Position numbers and translations under genes: made by a program. This document shows, in pieces, positions 1 through 8,677 of a stretch of DNA of 58,201 nt. The stretch is from assembly GCA_017407225.1 (NCBI GenBank), contig JAFQWY010000334.1, positions 1-58,201 of the forward strand, written 5' to 3'. Every line of letters starts with the position of its first letter. Within the stretch, counting starts at the first letter, position 1. The notes beneath the pieces are model-generated. The model was not told the origin of the DNA, made no database searches, and worked only from the letters and a program-made list of their open reading frames with translations. This DNA comes from Clostridia bacterium. Its GTDB lineage: Bacteria; Bacillota; Clostridia; Oscillospirales; CAG-272.

Positions 1-227
1 ACATTTCCAACAAGCCGGTCGATATGCCCGTGGCGTGGACCAAGTTCTGGGGCAATGGCCGCGTGTTCTACACCTCCCTCGGTCATCACGACGACGTATT
101 TGACAACTCCCCCAACGCTCAGGTTATCATGAAGCGCGGTATGCTCTGGGCAGCTGAAGGCAAGCAGTATGCACTGGACAATAACCTGACCACCGAAAGA
201 TTCGAAAACAACGCCAAGATGTATTAA
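1..227 (+). CDS. ThuA-like domain protein, C-terminal part (5' end outside window)
   Basis: The reading frame is open from the window edge, so only the last ~75 residues are visible. They contain the stretch PVAWTKFWGNGRVFYTSLGH, typical of the C-terminal half of ThuA-like (trehalose utilisation, glutamine-amidotransferase-like fold) proteins, where the final GH-containing segment precedes a helix ending in a bulky tail. The gene sits 22 bp upstream of a Gfo/Idh/MocA dehydrogenase. ThuA-like and Gfo/Idh/MocA genes often occur together in sugar-oxidation operons, which supports the call. The exact substrate cannot be read from this fragment. Confidence 0.75.
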   Translation, partial: ISNKPVDMPVAWTKFWGNGRVFYTSLGHHDDVFDNSPNAQVIMKRGMLWAAEGKQYALDNNLTTERFENNAKMY

Positions 228-249
228 GCCGAAAGGAATGGTAAATAGT

Positions 250-1356
250 ATGAAAACTGTAAAAATCGGTTTTGTCGGATGCGGTGCCATCAGCGGTATC
301 TATCTGGAAAACATCACCAAGAGATTCAAGGAAATCGAAATCATCGGCGTCTGCGACCTGATCCGTGAACGTGCGGAAAACGCCGTAAAGAAGTACAACA
401 TTCCCAAGCTGTACAACGATATGCACGAACTGTTCGCTGACCCCGAAGTTGACATCGTGCTCAACATCACCCGTCCCTACGAACACTACGATGTATCCAT
501 GGCGGCTCTCCGTGCAGGTAAGCATGTTTACTCCGAAAAGCCTCTGGCTGCATCCCTGAAGGAAGGCCGCGAAATCAAGGCTCTGGCTGCTGAAAAGGGC
601 CTGATGCTGGGCGGCGCTCCCGATACCTTCCTTGGAGCCGGCATCCAGACCTGCCGCAAGCTTATCGATGAAGGCGCAATCGGCACCATCGTTGGCTGCG
701 CAGGCTTCATGATCTGCCACGGTCATGAAACATGGCATCCGGACCCGGAATTCTACTACAAGTACGGCGGCGGCCCCATGTTCGATATGGGTCCCTACTA
801 TCTGACCGCGCTGGTTAACCTCTGCGGATGCGTCAGCGATGTTTCGGCGATGACCAAGATCAGCTTCCCCCAGCGTCTCATCACCAGCCAGCCTCACAAC
901 GGTGAAATCGTTGACGTAGACGTTCCCACCCTGTACGCGGGCAATATGCGCTTCGAATCCGGCGCCATCGGTACTCTGTACACCACCTTTGACGTACACT
1001 ATCCGGGACAGGCGCGTCTGGAAGTATACGGCTCCGAAGGTACCCTGTACGTACCCGACCCCAACGGCTTCGGCGGTCCCATCAAGCTGTTCAAGCCCGG
1101 TGAGGGCATGAAGGATATCGAGCTTGCATTCGACTATCCGGAAAACAGCCGTGCCCTTGGTCTTGCCGATATGGCAAAGGCTCTCCAGACCGGACGCGTA
1201 TACCGTGCAAACTCCGATATGACCTTCCACGTTCTGGAAATCATGGAAGGCTTCGCAACCAGCGGTGAAGAACGCCGTGAAGTGAAGATCGAATCCAGAT
1301 TCGAACGTACTCCCATCATGAACCCCGCAATGGAACACGGTGTTCTCGATGCATAA
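250..1356 (+). CDS. Gfo/Idh/MocA family NAD(P)-dependent oxidoreductase
   Basis: About 368 residues. The N-terminus has a Rossmann strand and glycine motif (IGFVGCGAISGIY) that binds NAD(P), followed near residue 95 by the family EKP motif (YSEKPLA), whose lysine takes part in catalysis. The C-terminal half is the alpha/beta substrate domain. An in-frame ATG at 238 lies only one base after the AAAGGA sequence at about 231-236, too close to serve as start, so ATG 250 is preferred (spacing a little long). The family oxidises or epimerises sugars, inositols and sugar acids. The preceding ThuA-like gene suggests a sugar oxidation role. A hairpin terminator follows at 1373-1406. Confidence 0.9.
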   Translation: MKTVKIGFVGCGAISGIYLENITKRFKEIEIIGVCDLIRERAENAVKKYNIPKLYNDMHELFADPEVDIVLNITRPYEHYDVSMAALRAGKHVYSEKPLAASLKEGREIKALAAEKGLMLGGAPDTFLGAGIQTCRKLIDEGAIGTIVGCAGFMICHGHETWHPDPEFYYKYGGGPMFDMGPYYLTALVNLCGCVSDVSAMTKISFPQRLITSQPHNGEIVDVDVPTLYAGNMRFESGAIGTLYTTFDVHYPGQARLEVYGSEGTLYVPDPNGFGGPIKLFKPGEGMKDIELAFDYPENSRALGLADMAKALQTGRVYRANSDMTFHVLEIMEGFATSGEERREVKIESRFERTPIMNPAMEHGVLDA

Positions 1357-1372
1357 GTAAACTCAAACAAAG

Positions 1373-1406
1373 CGGGCAGCATTTTTCGGGTGCTGTCCGT
1401 TTTCTA
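1373..1406 (+). terminator. Rho-independent terminator after the oxidoreductase
   Basis: A 9-bp stem CGGGCAGCA / TGCTGTCCG (one G-U pair) with a short loop, followed by TTTTCT. It closes the ThuA-like/oxidoreductase transcription unit just before the promoter at 1426. Confidence 0.8.
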
Positions 1407-1425
1407 TTGAATTTGATCGTATATG

Positions 1426-1454
1426 TTGACAAATTCAGCGGTGTTTTGTATAAT
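1426..1454 (+). promoter_or_regulatory. Sigma-A promoter of the GH127 gene
   Basis: A perfect TTGACA at 1426-1431 and TATAAT at 1449-1454 are separated by 17 bp. The start codon of the downstream gene is at 1491. Confidence 0.9.
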
Positions 1455-1490
1455 AATGACAGAAAATCTAATGAGGAAAGCGAGAACACC

Positions 1491-3413
1491 ATGAACAATT
1501 TCACTCCCCTGAAGAATGTAAAAATCGAATCCCCCTTCTGGAAAACCTACACCGACATTGCCAAGGATAAAATCATCCCCTACCAGTGGCTGGCTATCAA
1601 TGATAAAATTCCCGATACCGCGCCCAGCCACGCCATCCGGAACTTCCGCATTGCGGCAGGTCTGGAGGAAGGTGATTTCGGCGGCATGGTATTTCAGGAC
1701 AGCGACGTCGCAAAATGGCTGGAGGCTGTTGCATACCGTCTGACCATCGATCCCGATGCGGAGCTGGAAAAGACCGCGGACGAAGTGATCGACCTCATCG
1801 GTCAGGCGCAGGAAGAGGACGGCTATCTGAACACCTACTTCCAGATCAAGGCGCCCGATAAGAAGTTCACCAATCTGCTGGACTGCCATGAGCTGTACTG
1901 CGCGGGACACATGACCGAAGCGGCTGTGGCATACTACGAAGCTACCGGCAAGGACAAGCTTCTGAAGATCATGTGCCGCTACATCGACCTGATTGACTCA
2001 AAAATCGGTCCGGAAGAAGGCAAGATCAAGGGCTATCCGGGACATCCCGAAATCGAGCTGGCGCTGGTGAAGCTGTACCGTGCTACCGGCGAGAAGCGTT
2101 ATCTGAAGCTGTGCGAATTCATGGTCAACGAACGGGGCACCGATCCCAACTACTTCGATCAGGAACTGGAAGCCCGGAATCACATCGGCTTCTGGGGCGG
2201 CGGATATCAGAGAGGTGTTGACCGGAAATACTGTCAGGCACACAAGCCCATCCGTCAGCAGACAGAAGCGGTTGGTCACTCCGTCCGTGCGGGCTATCTC
2301 TACACCGGATGCGCGGATCTGGCGGCGGAAACCGGGGACGAAAGCCTGAAGCGGGCTATGGAAGTGCTCTGGGACAACATCACCGAAAAGCAGATGTACA
2401 TCACCGGCGGCGTGGGTGCCCATGTATACGGCGAAGCGTTCAGCTTCAACTATCACCTGCCCAACGACACCGTATATGCCGAAACCTGCGCGCAGATTTC
2501 CATGGTGTTCTTCGCCCAGAAAATGCTCCGCATGGATGTGAACCGGAAGTATTCCGATGTCATGGAACGGCTGATCTACAACGGCACCATCAGCGGCATG
2601 GCACTGGACGGACGCCACTTCTTCTACACCAATCCTCTTTCCATGTGGGAAGAAGAAACCAGAAAGTGCCCCAGAGTGGGTCATATTCACTCCAAGAGAC
2701 CCGGCTGGTTCGGCTGTGCGTGCTGCCCGCCCAATCTGGCGAGAATGATCACTTCTCTCGGAAACTACATTTATTCCTCCGATGAAAATACCGTTTATAC
2801 CCACCTCTACATCGGCGGGGAAGCGGATATTCCCGTAGGGGATAAGACCGTTCACCTGACCCAGACCGGCAACTACCCGTGGAGCGGCGAGATCGGATTC
2901 ACCCTGTCCGAGGGCAAGTATGCCTTCGCGTTCCGGATTCCCGGATGGGCGAGATCCTTTGCGGTCAAGGCCAACGGCAGTGCGGTTTCTCCCGAAATCA
3001 GAAAGGGATACGCTTACATCAACCGTCAGTGGAAGGACGGCGACACCGTGGAACTGACTCTGCCCATGCCCGTGGAACTGGTGGAAGCGAATCCGCTGGC
3101 CAGAGAAGACGCGGGCAAGGCTGCCATCATGCGCGGTCCCGTGGTATACTGTCTGGAATCCGCGGATAACGGCGATGTTCTCTCCGCAATCCGTCTCACC
3201 GGTGAGTTTGAAACCTACGCGGACGACAGCCTGTTCGAAGGCGCTGTCAATATCCGTGCCTCCGCGATGAGAAGAAGAACCTGGACGTCCTCCGAACTGT
3301 ACCGTACCTACAAGCCCGGCGACGAGGAACCCTGCACCGTTACTGCAATTCCCTACGCATTCTGGACCAACCGTGAGGATTCAAGGGAAATGACCGTGTG
3401 GGTGCGGGTGTGA
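1491..3413 (+). CDS. Glycoside hydrolase family 127 (beta-L-arabinofuranosidase type, DUF1680)
   Basis: About 640 residues, normal for GH127. Known GH127 enzymes are retaining enzymes that use a cysteine nucleophile and a zinc site built from one glutamate and three cysteines. The matching residues are visible as VYAETCA in the middle of the protein and as GCACCPP further on. The reading frame is open upstream to 1407, but that part lies across the promoter; ATG 1491 has AGGAAAG at 1474-1480 and starts MNNFTPLKNV, the typical family start. No signal peptide, so it acts in the cytoplasm on imported arabino-oligosaccharides. It is transcribed alone from the promoter at 1426. Confidence 0.93.
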   Translation: MNNFTPLKNVKIESPFWKTYTDIAKDKIIPYQWLAINDKIPDTAPSHAIRNFRIAAGLEEGDFGGMVFQDSDVAKWLEAVAYRLTIDPDAELEKTADEVIDLIGQAQEEDGYLNTYFQIKAPDKKFTNLLDCHELYCAGHMTEAAVAYYEATGKDKLLKIMCRYIDLIDSKIGPEEGKIKGYPGHPEIELALVKLYRATGEKRYLKLCEFMVNERGTDPNYFDQELEARNHIGFWGGGYQRGVDRKYCQAHKPIRQQTEAVGHSVRAGYLYTGCADLAAETGDESLKRAMEVLWDNITEKQMYITGGVGAHVYGEAFSFNYHLPNDTVYAETCAQISMVFFAQKMLRMDVNRKYSDVMERLIYNGTISGMALDGRHFFYTNPLSMWEEETRKCPRVGHIHSKRPGWFGCACCPPNLARMITSLGNYIYSSDENTVYTHLYIGGEADIPVGDKTVHLTQTGNYPWSGEIGFTLSEGKYAFAFRIPGWARSFAVKANGSAVSPEIRKGYAYINRQWKDGDTVELTLPMPVELVEANPLAREDAGKAAIMRGPVVYCLESADNGDVLSAIRLTGEFETYADDSLFEGAVNIRASAMRRRTWTSSELYRTYKPGDEEPCTVTAIPYAFWTNREDSREMTVWVRV

Positions 3414-3464
3414 TTCATATTCTGCATATTTCATTAAATTCTCATTAAAAATACAGGTATACCC

Positions 3465-3493
3465 TTGAAGCCGGCGGAACAGTGTGCTATAAT
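3465..3493 (+). promoter_or_regulatory. Sigma-A promoter of the first ECF sigma gene
   Basis: TTGAAG at 3465-3470, a 17-bp spacer and TATAAT at 3488-3493, 44 bp before the start codon at 3538. Confidence 0.8.
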
Positions 3494-3537
3494 TGAGAAG
3501 TGACGAATGACGAATACCCGGATGAAAGGGAAATGCC

Positions 3538-4149
3538 ATGTTATTTACACTTCTGGCGGAATATGATTCGGCAGGCCGTGCCTTATCGGAGCCGGAGCAG
3601 GATCTGATCGCACAGCTTTATGATGCATATGCTCCGCGTGTCCGGCATATGGCAATGCAGATTTTGAAAAACGACACGGATGCCGATGATGCTTTGGTAG
3701 AAGTGTTTGTGAGAATTATAAAATACAAGGATAAATTTGTTGGAAATGACGAGAAACAAATCACTGCCTTGATCGTCTTATTTACCAGAAGCACTTGCAT
3801 CGATCTGTACCGCAGAAGAGAGCGGTATCAGGCCGTCCACGTTTCCATGACAATGGAAGATGAGGACGGAGAGCTGTGTGAGGCGGAATATGCGGACGAG
3901 GATGCGGATATCTGGAAACGGATTCTGATCCGCGACAATAACGCTCACCTGAAACGGGCACTGGACTCCCTCCCCTCACCGGCCAGAGAGATCATCCTGC
4001 TGAAATACTACGGCGGTATGAAGAACCGGGAAATCGCGGATTTCTTCGGGATGAAACTGTCCACGGTTGCGGTGGTGATCCATCGGGCAATGCTGAAAAT
4101 GAGAAAACAGCTGGAGGGTTATGTGAATGAAACGTCACAGGAAACCTGA
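3538..4149 (+). CDS. ECF-type RNA polymerase sigma factor
   Basis: 203 residues. Region 2 is visible at about residues 20-100 (YDAYAPRVRHMAMQIL, DADDALVEVFVRIIKY, then TCIDLYRRRER), and region 4 at about residues 140-195 (LPSPAREIILLKYYGG, REIADFFGMKLSTVAVVIHRA), the helix-turn-helix that reads the -35 box. AAAGGG at 3525-3530 places the ATG at 3538. The stop codon overlaps the start of the next gene, whose product has one membrane segment, the usual arrangement of an ECF sigma factor and its anti-sigma or sensor partner. It is the first of three sigma genes in a row. Confidence 0.9.
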   Translation: MLFTLLAEYDSAGRALSEPEQDLIAQLYDAYAPRVRHMAMQILKNDTDADDALVEVFVRIIKYKDKFVGNDEKQITALIVLFTRSTCIDLYRRRERYQAVHVSMTMEDEDGELCEAEYADEDADIWKRILIRDNNAHLKRALDSLPSPAREIILLKYYGGMKNREIADFFGMKLSTVAVVIHRAMLKMRKQLEGYVNETSQET

Positions 4150-4816
4150 AAACGAACAACTCAATGAAAAACTGAAGGAAGCTGCCGGTGAACTTCTGGC
4201 AGAAGAATGGGCAGCAGCGGAAGAGACCGAGCTGAATCCCGTACTCCGGGAACGGGTGATGGAAGCAGCAGGAAAAGAACGGCGGAAATCTGCCCTCAGA
4301 CGGCGTATGGTACGGATCGGTCAGACGGCGGCCATGCTGGTTCTGACGGTCGGGGTGATCCTGTTCTGCATACCCAATGTGCGTGCGGGATTTGTCAACG
4401 CCCTTGTGACTTGGTACGACGAATGCTTCCGGGTGGAATTCAACCCCGGCACTCTCAAAGACAACCAGGATGCGGATCCGATTGTGTGGAAAACAGGACT
4501 GACGGAAGTGCCGGACGGTTATGAACTCGCGGAACGGAATGACTGCGGAATCGGACCGTGGGAAGTGTACATGAATTCTGCCGGTGAGCCTTTGATTTTC
4601 TCCGGCAACACGGACCGCGCGGAAACGCTGTATGATACGGACTTCCTTATGTCGGAAACCAGAGTCAACGGAATTCCCGGATACTGTTTGCAGCACACCG
4701 AAGATACCATGACGATCGTGACATGGGCGGAAGGCAGGGCGGTATACTCCGTGGCATCCTACTCGCCCGATATCACCATGGAACAGCTCATCAGGATTGC
4801 GGAAAGCGCCGAATAA
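4127..4816 (+). CDS. Single-pass membrane protein, probable anti-sigma/sensor partner (DUF4367-like)
   Basis: 229 residues. A charged cytoplasmic N-terminus of ~65 residues is followed by one hydrophobic segment (TAAMLVLTVGVILFCIPNV, about residues 68-86) and an extracytoplasmic domain of ~140 residues with the VTWYDECFRVEF and GYELAERN patterns found in DUF4367-type proteins of clostridial sigma/anti-sigma pairs. Translation is coupled to the sigma gene: the ATG at 4127 lies inside it, with GGAGGG at 4113-4118. I infer that it holds the upstream sigma factor at the membrane until a surface signal arrives. No zinc-binding HxxxCxxC anti-sigma motif is visible, so binding would use another interface. 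Confidence 0.72.
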   Translation: MKRHRKPENEQLNEKLKEAAGELLAEEWAAAEETELNPVLRERVMEAAGKERRKSALRRRMVRIGQTAAMLVLTVGVILFCIPNVRAGFVNALVTWYDECFRVEFNPGTLKDNQDADPIVWKTGLTEVPDGYELAERNDCGIGPWEVYMNSAGEPLIFSGNTDRAETLYDTDFLMSETRVNGIPGYCLQHTEDTMTIVTWAEGRAVYSVASYSPDITMEQLIRIAESAE

Positions 4817-4823
4817 CGAAAAT

Positions 4824-4867
4824 CAGCGTGCGGAACCCGGAAAACGGGAACTGTACGCTGTTTTTTT
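4824..4867 (+). terminator. Rho-independent terminator
   Basis: Outer stem CAGCGT / ACGCTG and inner stem CCCG / CGGG around a GAAAA loop, followed by seven T residues. It separates the first sigma/partner pair from the second sigma gene. Confidence 0.8.
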
Positions 4868-4886
4868 GAAAAAATTATAAAAAACA

Positions 4887-4943
4887 TGAACCTTTTCCGG
4901 ATGAAAAGCATCCTGATATACAACGGACGAAAGGAGGACGATC
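4887..4943 (+). promoter_or_regulatory. Candidate ECF-type promoter box (TGAACC) and strong ribosome site before sigma gene 2
   Basis: TGAACC at 4887-4892 begins 57 bp before the ATG at 4944. The same hexamer begins 58 bp before the start of the next sigma gene (6238-6243 against 6296). GAAC-type -35 boxes are typical of ECF sigma targets, so both genes may be read by one of the cluster's own sigma factors. No sigma-A promoter is visible here. AAAGGAGG precedes the ATG. Confidence 0.4.
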
Positions 4944-6203
4944 ATGGAATTTGAAGAACTTCTGCAAAAACATGCGGTAATTCTGGAGCGGTTTATCCGG
5001 TACCGGATGCCGGACGACCCCGATGCGGATGACGTTCTGCAGAATACCATGCTGGCGGCACTGACCCATTACGGCAGTCTGCGGGACAAATCCCTGTTCA
5101 GACCGTGGATTCTGAAAATCGCGGAGAACGAATGGCGGATGCATCTGCGGAAAAAACGGGAGCATCTGCCGCTGGAGGACGCGGAGATTCCGGTACAGGA
5201 CGAAATCCCGGTGACCGGAGATGTGGAACCGGTGCTCGCCGCCATGCCGAAGGAGTACGCCGCTCTGCTGCGGTGGTTCTATCTGGATGGATGGGATCAG
5301 CGGGATATCGGACGGCATCTTGGCATCCCGGTGGGGACGGTGAAAAGCCGGCTGTACAAAGCGAAGGCGCTGTTCCGTGAGCTGTGTCCGCCCGAAATCC
5401 GAAGAACTTATGCAAAAGGAGATGCAGAGATGAATTACACGAAGAATTTCCCGGAATTCATGCCGGGTCTGTCGCTGGAAAAGCTGGATGTCCCGTTTTT
5501 TGAGGTGCGAGCGGAAGAGGAGAGCTTCGCCATTGCGCGGGTTGGATTCAAACTGTCCGAGGCAACCTACCGCTATCCCGACCGGAAGCTGGCGCTTGTT
5601 TCCACCTGCACGGCGGAGAGAGAAGCACGGATCCACGGGGCGGAGGGCGTGCAGATTGTGAGAGATACCTACAACTGCGGCGCGAAGAAGCTGTACAAAA
5701 ACGAATCCATCTGGTTCACCCAGCTGACCGAACACTACCGACGGGATCTGGGATGCCTCAGATTGGGAGAGGACGAATACCCCACGGAGATTTTTACCTT
5801 TCTGGAAGAGGATTACGATATCGCAGTCAACGGGGAAGACCGCGTCAACGGTACTCCCATCCTGATCCGTGAACGACCGGCGGATGTGACGGATACCGCA
5901 GTCACCATTCCCGAGGACAGACGCAGATACACCGACGGCGTGTGGAAAATCACCATCGGCGACCGGGAGTTTGAATGCATCAAGGTGGTGTGGGTTTATG
6001 CGGATGTGTATTTCACCGAAACCTTCTACGACAGAGCGGGACGGATGGTGCTGCTGCGGTGGTACGAGACCATGCACTCCATGGAAGGCTGCGACAACTA
6101 CCCGCAGTCACGGATTGAGAAGATGAAAAAGAACCGGAAAATCACCGTCAACGGCACAGAATTCACCCATGTGGAGGACCGGTTCAGCGAATACGTGATG
6201 TAA
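4944..6203 (+). CDS. ECF sigma factor with ~260-residue C-terminal extension
   Basis: 419 residues. The first ~155 form an ECF sigma factor: region 2 at about 8-75 (PDADDVLQNTMLAALTHY, then WILKIAENEWRMHLRKK) and region 4 at about 90-145 (MPKEYAALLRWFYL, RDIGRHLGIPVGTVKSRLY). The remaining ~260 residues have no membrane segment and match no family I recognise; they are rich in charged and aromatic residues (YADVYFTETFY, LLRWYETMHSM). At the junction lies an in-frame ATG at 5430 with AAAAGGAG at 5414-5421, so the C-terminal part may also be made as a separate protein. The extension may be a built-in sensor or regulator, by analogy with ECF groups that carry extra C-terminal domains. Confidence 0.82.
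   Translation: MEFEELLQKHAVILERFIRYRMPDDPDADDVLQNTMLAALTHYGSLRDKSLFRPWILKIAENEWRMHLRKKREHLPLEDAEIPVQDEIPVTGDVEPVLAAMPKEYAALLRWFYLDGWDQRDIGRHLGIPVGTVKSRLYKAKALFRELCPPEIRRTYAKGDAEMNYTKNFPEFMPGLSLEKLDVPFFEVRAEEESFAIARVGFKLSEATYRYPDRKLALVSTCTAEREARIHGAEGVQIVRDTYNCGAKKLYKNESIWFTQLTEHYRRDLGCLRLGEDEYPTEIFTFLEEDYDIAVNGEDRVNGTPILIRERPADVTDTAVTIPEDRRRYTDGVWKITIGDREFECIKVVWVYADVYFTETFYDRAGRMVLLRWYETMHSMEGCDNYPQSRIEKMKKNRKITVNGTEFTHVEDRFSEYVM
5414..5432 (+). promoter_or_regulatory. Internal ribosome binding site and ATG inside the second sigma gene
   Basis: AAAAGGAG at 5414-5421 stands 8 nt before an in-frame ATG at 5430-5432 (protein start MNYTKNFPEF), exactly where the sigma domain ends. Spacing and strength match those of real starts in this window, so a separate ~257-residue product from the same reading frame is plausible. 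Confidence 0.55.
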
Positions 6204-6295
6204 GCGGAATTTTTTCCTGAATTTTTTCACCGGATCGTGAACCGGAGACAGATTTCCGCGACTGTACTTATGAAAGCGGAGAAAGGAGTTTACCC

Positions 6296-7948
6296 ATGAA
6301 CAAAAGTGAGCTGAGCAATTACATCGACGGGCTTCTGCACTTTGCGCGGCGGCGATGCGGTGAGGATGCTGCAGAGGATCTGGTTTCGGACACGATTCTG
6401 CGCGCACTGTACCATCTTGACCGGGGCGGCGACATTGAGAAACCCGAAGAATGGCTCAGAGGAACACTGCTCCATGTGTGGAACGACACTCTGCGGAAGA
6501 AGTACAGAATGCCCATAGTCGTCGAGCTGGAATCGGCGTGGGATATCGCGGACGGGGACGATCCCTATGCCGCCTTCACGGAAACGGACGAAGCGGCGGA
6601 GGTGAGACGGGAAGTGACCTATCTGGCACGCCAAACCCGTGAGATTCTCATCCGGTTCTACTTCGCCGGGGATTCCGTGGCGAAAATCGCATCGGACTTC
6701 GGCATCCCGGAAGGGACGGTGAAATCCCGCCTTGACACGGGTCGGCGCATGGTGAAGAAAGGAATGGAAGATATGGCGGAAAATCACGAAAAGAATGCAA
6801 TGCCTTCGGCTCTCAGAATTACTTACAGCGGCGGCAGCGGAAAGAACGGAATGCCCATGTCCATGGTGGAGGGTGACCTGATCGTGCAGAATCTTCTGCT
6901 GAACGCATACGAAAAGCCGGTATCGGTTCCCGGCCTTGCCCGCATGATCGGGATTCCCACGGTGTACATCGAGCCGATTGTGGATAAGCTGGTGAAAGCG
7001 GAGCTGATGAAGCAGACCGACGGCGGACTGGTGTATACGGATTTCATCATCTACACACCGGAAAATACGCAGGAACGGTTTGAAGAACAGCTTGCCTTCT
7101 GTCACGGGCATTTTGATGAATTCTGGAAACCCGTGGCGGAGCTGATCGGAAAGCTGTATGCCCTCGACTGGATGCAGAATATGAATCCCCGGCAGCAGAT
7201 GAAAGCGGAGCGGTTTGCGGTACTCAAGGCTCTGCAGAATTTCTGCGTTGATAAACGAGGACTGAAAAAGGAAGAACCCCGTGAAATCCATCGTCCCGAC
7301 GGCGGATCATGGACGGCATTCGGTTATTCCTATCCGCCGGGATACGATTTTGAGCAGGAGAAAAAATACCGGCATTACAGCATTCTCGGCGGTCACCGTT
7401 CCTGCATCCGTGGTGATGTGCCCGGTGCGAAAGAGGTTGCCACCTTTGAGTTTGATACCCCCATGTGGGATTACCCCGGCCGCTACTGGATTGGAGTGGA
7501 AAATGCGGATACTTATTTCATGAACATCCACAAGCTGCTCTGGAAGGTCTACAAAAACGAAGTTCCCACTGCAGATGACGGTATCCCACAGAGCATGATT
7601 GAAGCGATTCCCGAATATGTGGAAACCGGACTTTTTGCAAGCGGGGAAGATGGGCTGAAGCTGGACATCCCGTACATGAACGCGGAACAGTACTGGAATC
7701 TGATGGCACTGGCGGATGAAACCGTGGAAGCACTGGATGCGGCTGTGGGTGAAGACTTCCGTGCCTTCGTGAAAAAGGGCAGAATCCCGATCCCGGCGCA
7801 TCTTGACAGTGTGCCAATCGGACTGCAGTACCGCAACTCCACGGTGTACATGGAAATGGCGATTGTCCGGGAGGCATATGAAAAGGGACTGCACATGAGT
7901 GGTGTGGACTTTATCTGTCCCCCGATGATTGTGGTGTTCGCGGAATAA
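6296..7948 (+). CDS. ECF sigma factor with ~390-residue C-terminal extension containing a second winged-helix-like part
   Basis: 550 residues. Region 2 is at about 8-75 (CGEDAAEDLVSDTILRALYH, WLRGTLLHVWNDTLRKKY) and region 4 at about 100-155 (TREILIRFYFAGDSVAKIA, FGIPEGTVKSRLDTGRRM). After a linker, residues ~180-260 resemble a winged helix (DLIVQNLLLNAYEKPVSVPG, PIVDKLVKAELMKQTDGGLV), and the last ~280 residues form a domain I cannot name. AAAGGAG at 6283-6289 sets the ATG at 6296. A TGAACC box lies 58 bp upstream, as for the preceding sigma gene. Family members with this architecture occur in Clostridia. What the extension senses is unknown. Confidence 0.82.
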   Translation: MNKSELSNYIDGLLHFARRRCGEDAAEDLVSDTILRALYHLDRGGDIEKPEEWLRGTLLHVWNDTLRKKYRMPIVVELESAWDIADGDDPYAAFTETDEAAEVRREVTYLARQTREILIRFYFAGDSVAKIASDFGIPEGTVKSRLDTGRRMVKKGMEDMAENHEKNAMPSALRITYSGGSGKNGMPMSMVEGDLIVQNLLLNAYEKPVSVPGLARMIGIPTVYIEPIVDKLVKAELMKQTDGGLVYTDFIIYTPENTQERFEEQLAFCHGHFDEFWKPVAELIGKLYALDWMQNMNPRQQMKAERFAVLKALQNFCVDKRGLKKEEPREIHRPDGGSWTAFGYSYPPGYDFEQEKKYRHYSILGGHRSCIRGDVPGAKEVATFEFDTPMWDYPGRYWIGVENADTYFMNIHKLLWKVYKNEVPTADDGIPQSMIEAIPEYVETGLFASGEDGLKLDIPYMNAEQYWNLMALADETVEALDAAVGEDFRAFVKKGRIPIPAHLDSVPIGLQYRNSTVYMEMAIVREAYEKGLHMSGVDFICPPMIVVFAE

Positions 7949-7952
7949 ACTC

Positions 7953-7981
7953 TTGCAAATCTGCCGGTTCTGTGGTACAAT
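7953..7981 (+). promoter_or_regulatory. Sigma-A promoter of the exonuclease III gene
   Basis: TTGCAA at 7953-7958, a 17-bp spacer and TACAAT at 7976-7981, 24 bp before the start codon at 8006. Confidence 0.75.
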
Positions 7982-8005
7982 GAAAAAAAACAAACGGAGT
8001 TTCAT

Positions 8006-8677
8006 ATGAAATTTGTATCATGGAACGTCAACGGCTTCCGTGCGGCTCTGGGCAAGGGCTTCGGGGACTTTTTCGATGCCGTGGACGCGGACATTTTTGC
8101 CATTCAGGAAACCAAAATGCAGCCCGGACAGGCGGAATTTGAGAGAGAAGGGTACCGGGTATACTATTCCAGTGCGGAGAAGAAGGGCTACTCCGGTACG
8201 GCGGTTTTCACCCGCATGGAACCCATGCAGGTACTTTACGGCATCAACGGCAAGTACAATGACGAAGGACGGCTGATCACGCTGGAGTTCGAGGATTTCT
8301 GGTTTGTCACATCCTATACGCCCAATGCTCAGCGGGAACTTGCACGGATCGACTACCGGATGGAATTCGAAGATGATCTGCGTGCCTACCTCATGGAACT
8401 GGACAAAACCAAGCCGGTGATCCTCTGCGGCGACCTGAACGTGGCGCACAACGAAATTGATCTGAAGAACCCCAAATCCAATGTGGGCAATGCCGGATTC
8501 TCCGATGAAGAGCGGGGCAAATTCCGGGAACTTCTGGGAGCGGGCTTCACCGACAGTTTCCGGTATTTCTATCCCGACAAGGAAGGAATGTACACCTGGT
8601 GGTCCTATATGTTCAAGTCCCGGGAAAAGAACGTGGGATGGCGCATCGACTACTTTGTGGTGTCCGACCGTCTGTAG
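8006..8677 (+). CDS. xth: Exodeoxyribonuclease III, cut short by an in-frame TAG
   Basis: 223 residues up to the stop; the family norm is ~250. The N-terminus MKFVSWNVNGFRAAL and the motifs FAIQETKMQ (metal-binding glutamate), LCGDLNVAHNEIDL and WRIDYFVVSDRL identify the AP endonuclease/exonuclease III of base excision repair. At 8675-8677 a TAG replaces one codon. The same frame then continues with SRLTDAKIYSDVMGSDHCPV to a second TAG at 8753-8755, giving the normal length. The lost part carries the catalytic aspartate-histidine pair in GSDHCP, so the truncated product should be inactive unless the amber codon is read through. A recent nonsense mutation or a sequence error are the simplest explanations. 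Confidence 0.88.
   Translation: MKFVSWNVNGFRAALGKGFGDFFDAVDADIFAIQETKMQPGQAEFEREGYRVYYSSAEKKGYSGTAVFTRMEPMQVLYGINGKYNDEGRLITLEFEDFWFVTSYTPNAQRELARIDYRMEFEDDLRAYLMELDKTKPVILCGDLNVAHNEIDLKNPKSNVGNAGFSDEERGKFRELLGAGFTDSFRYFYPDKEGMYTWWSYMFKSREKNVGWRIDYFVVSDRL

Noticed and set aside
8675..8677. Genome-wide recoding of TAG as a sense codon
   Set aside because: TAG serves as the true stop of the LuxR-type gene (48891-48893) and of xth itself, and no other gene has an in-frame TAG inside a conserved domain.
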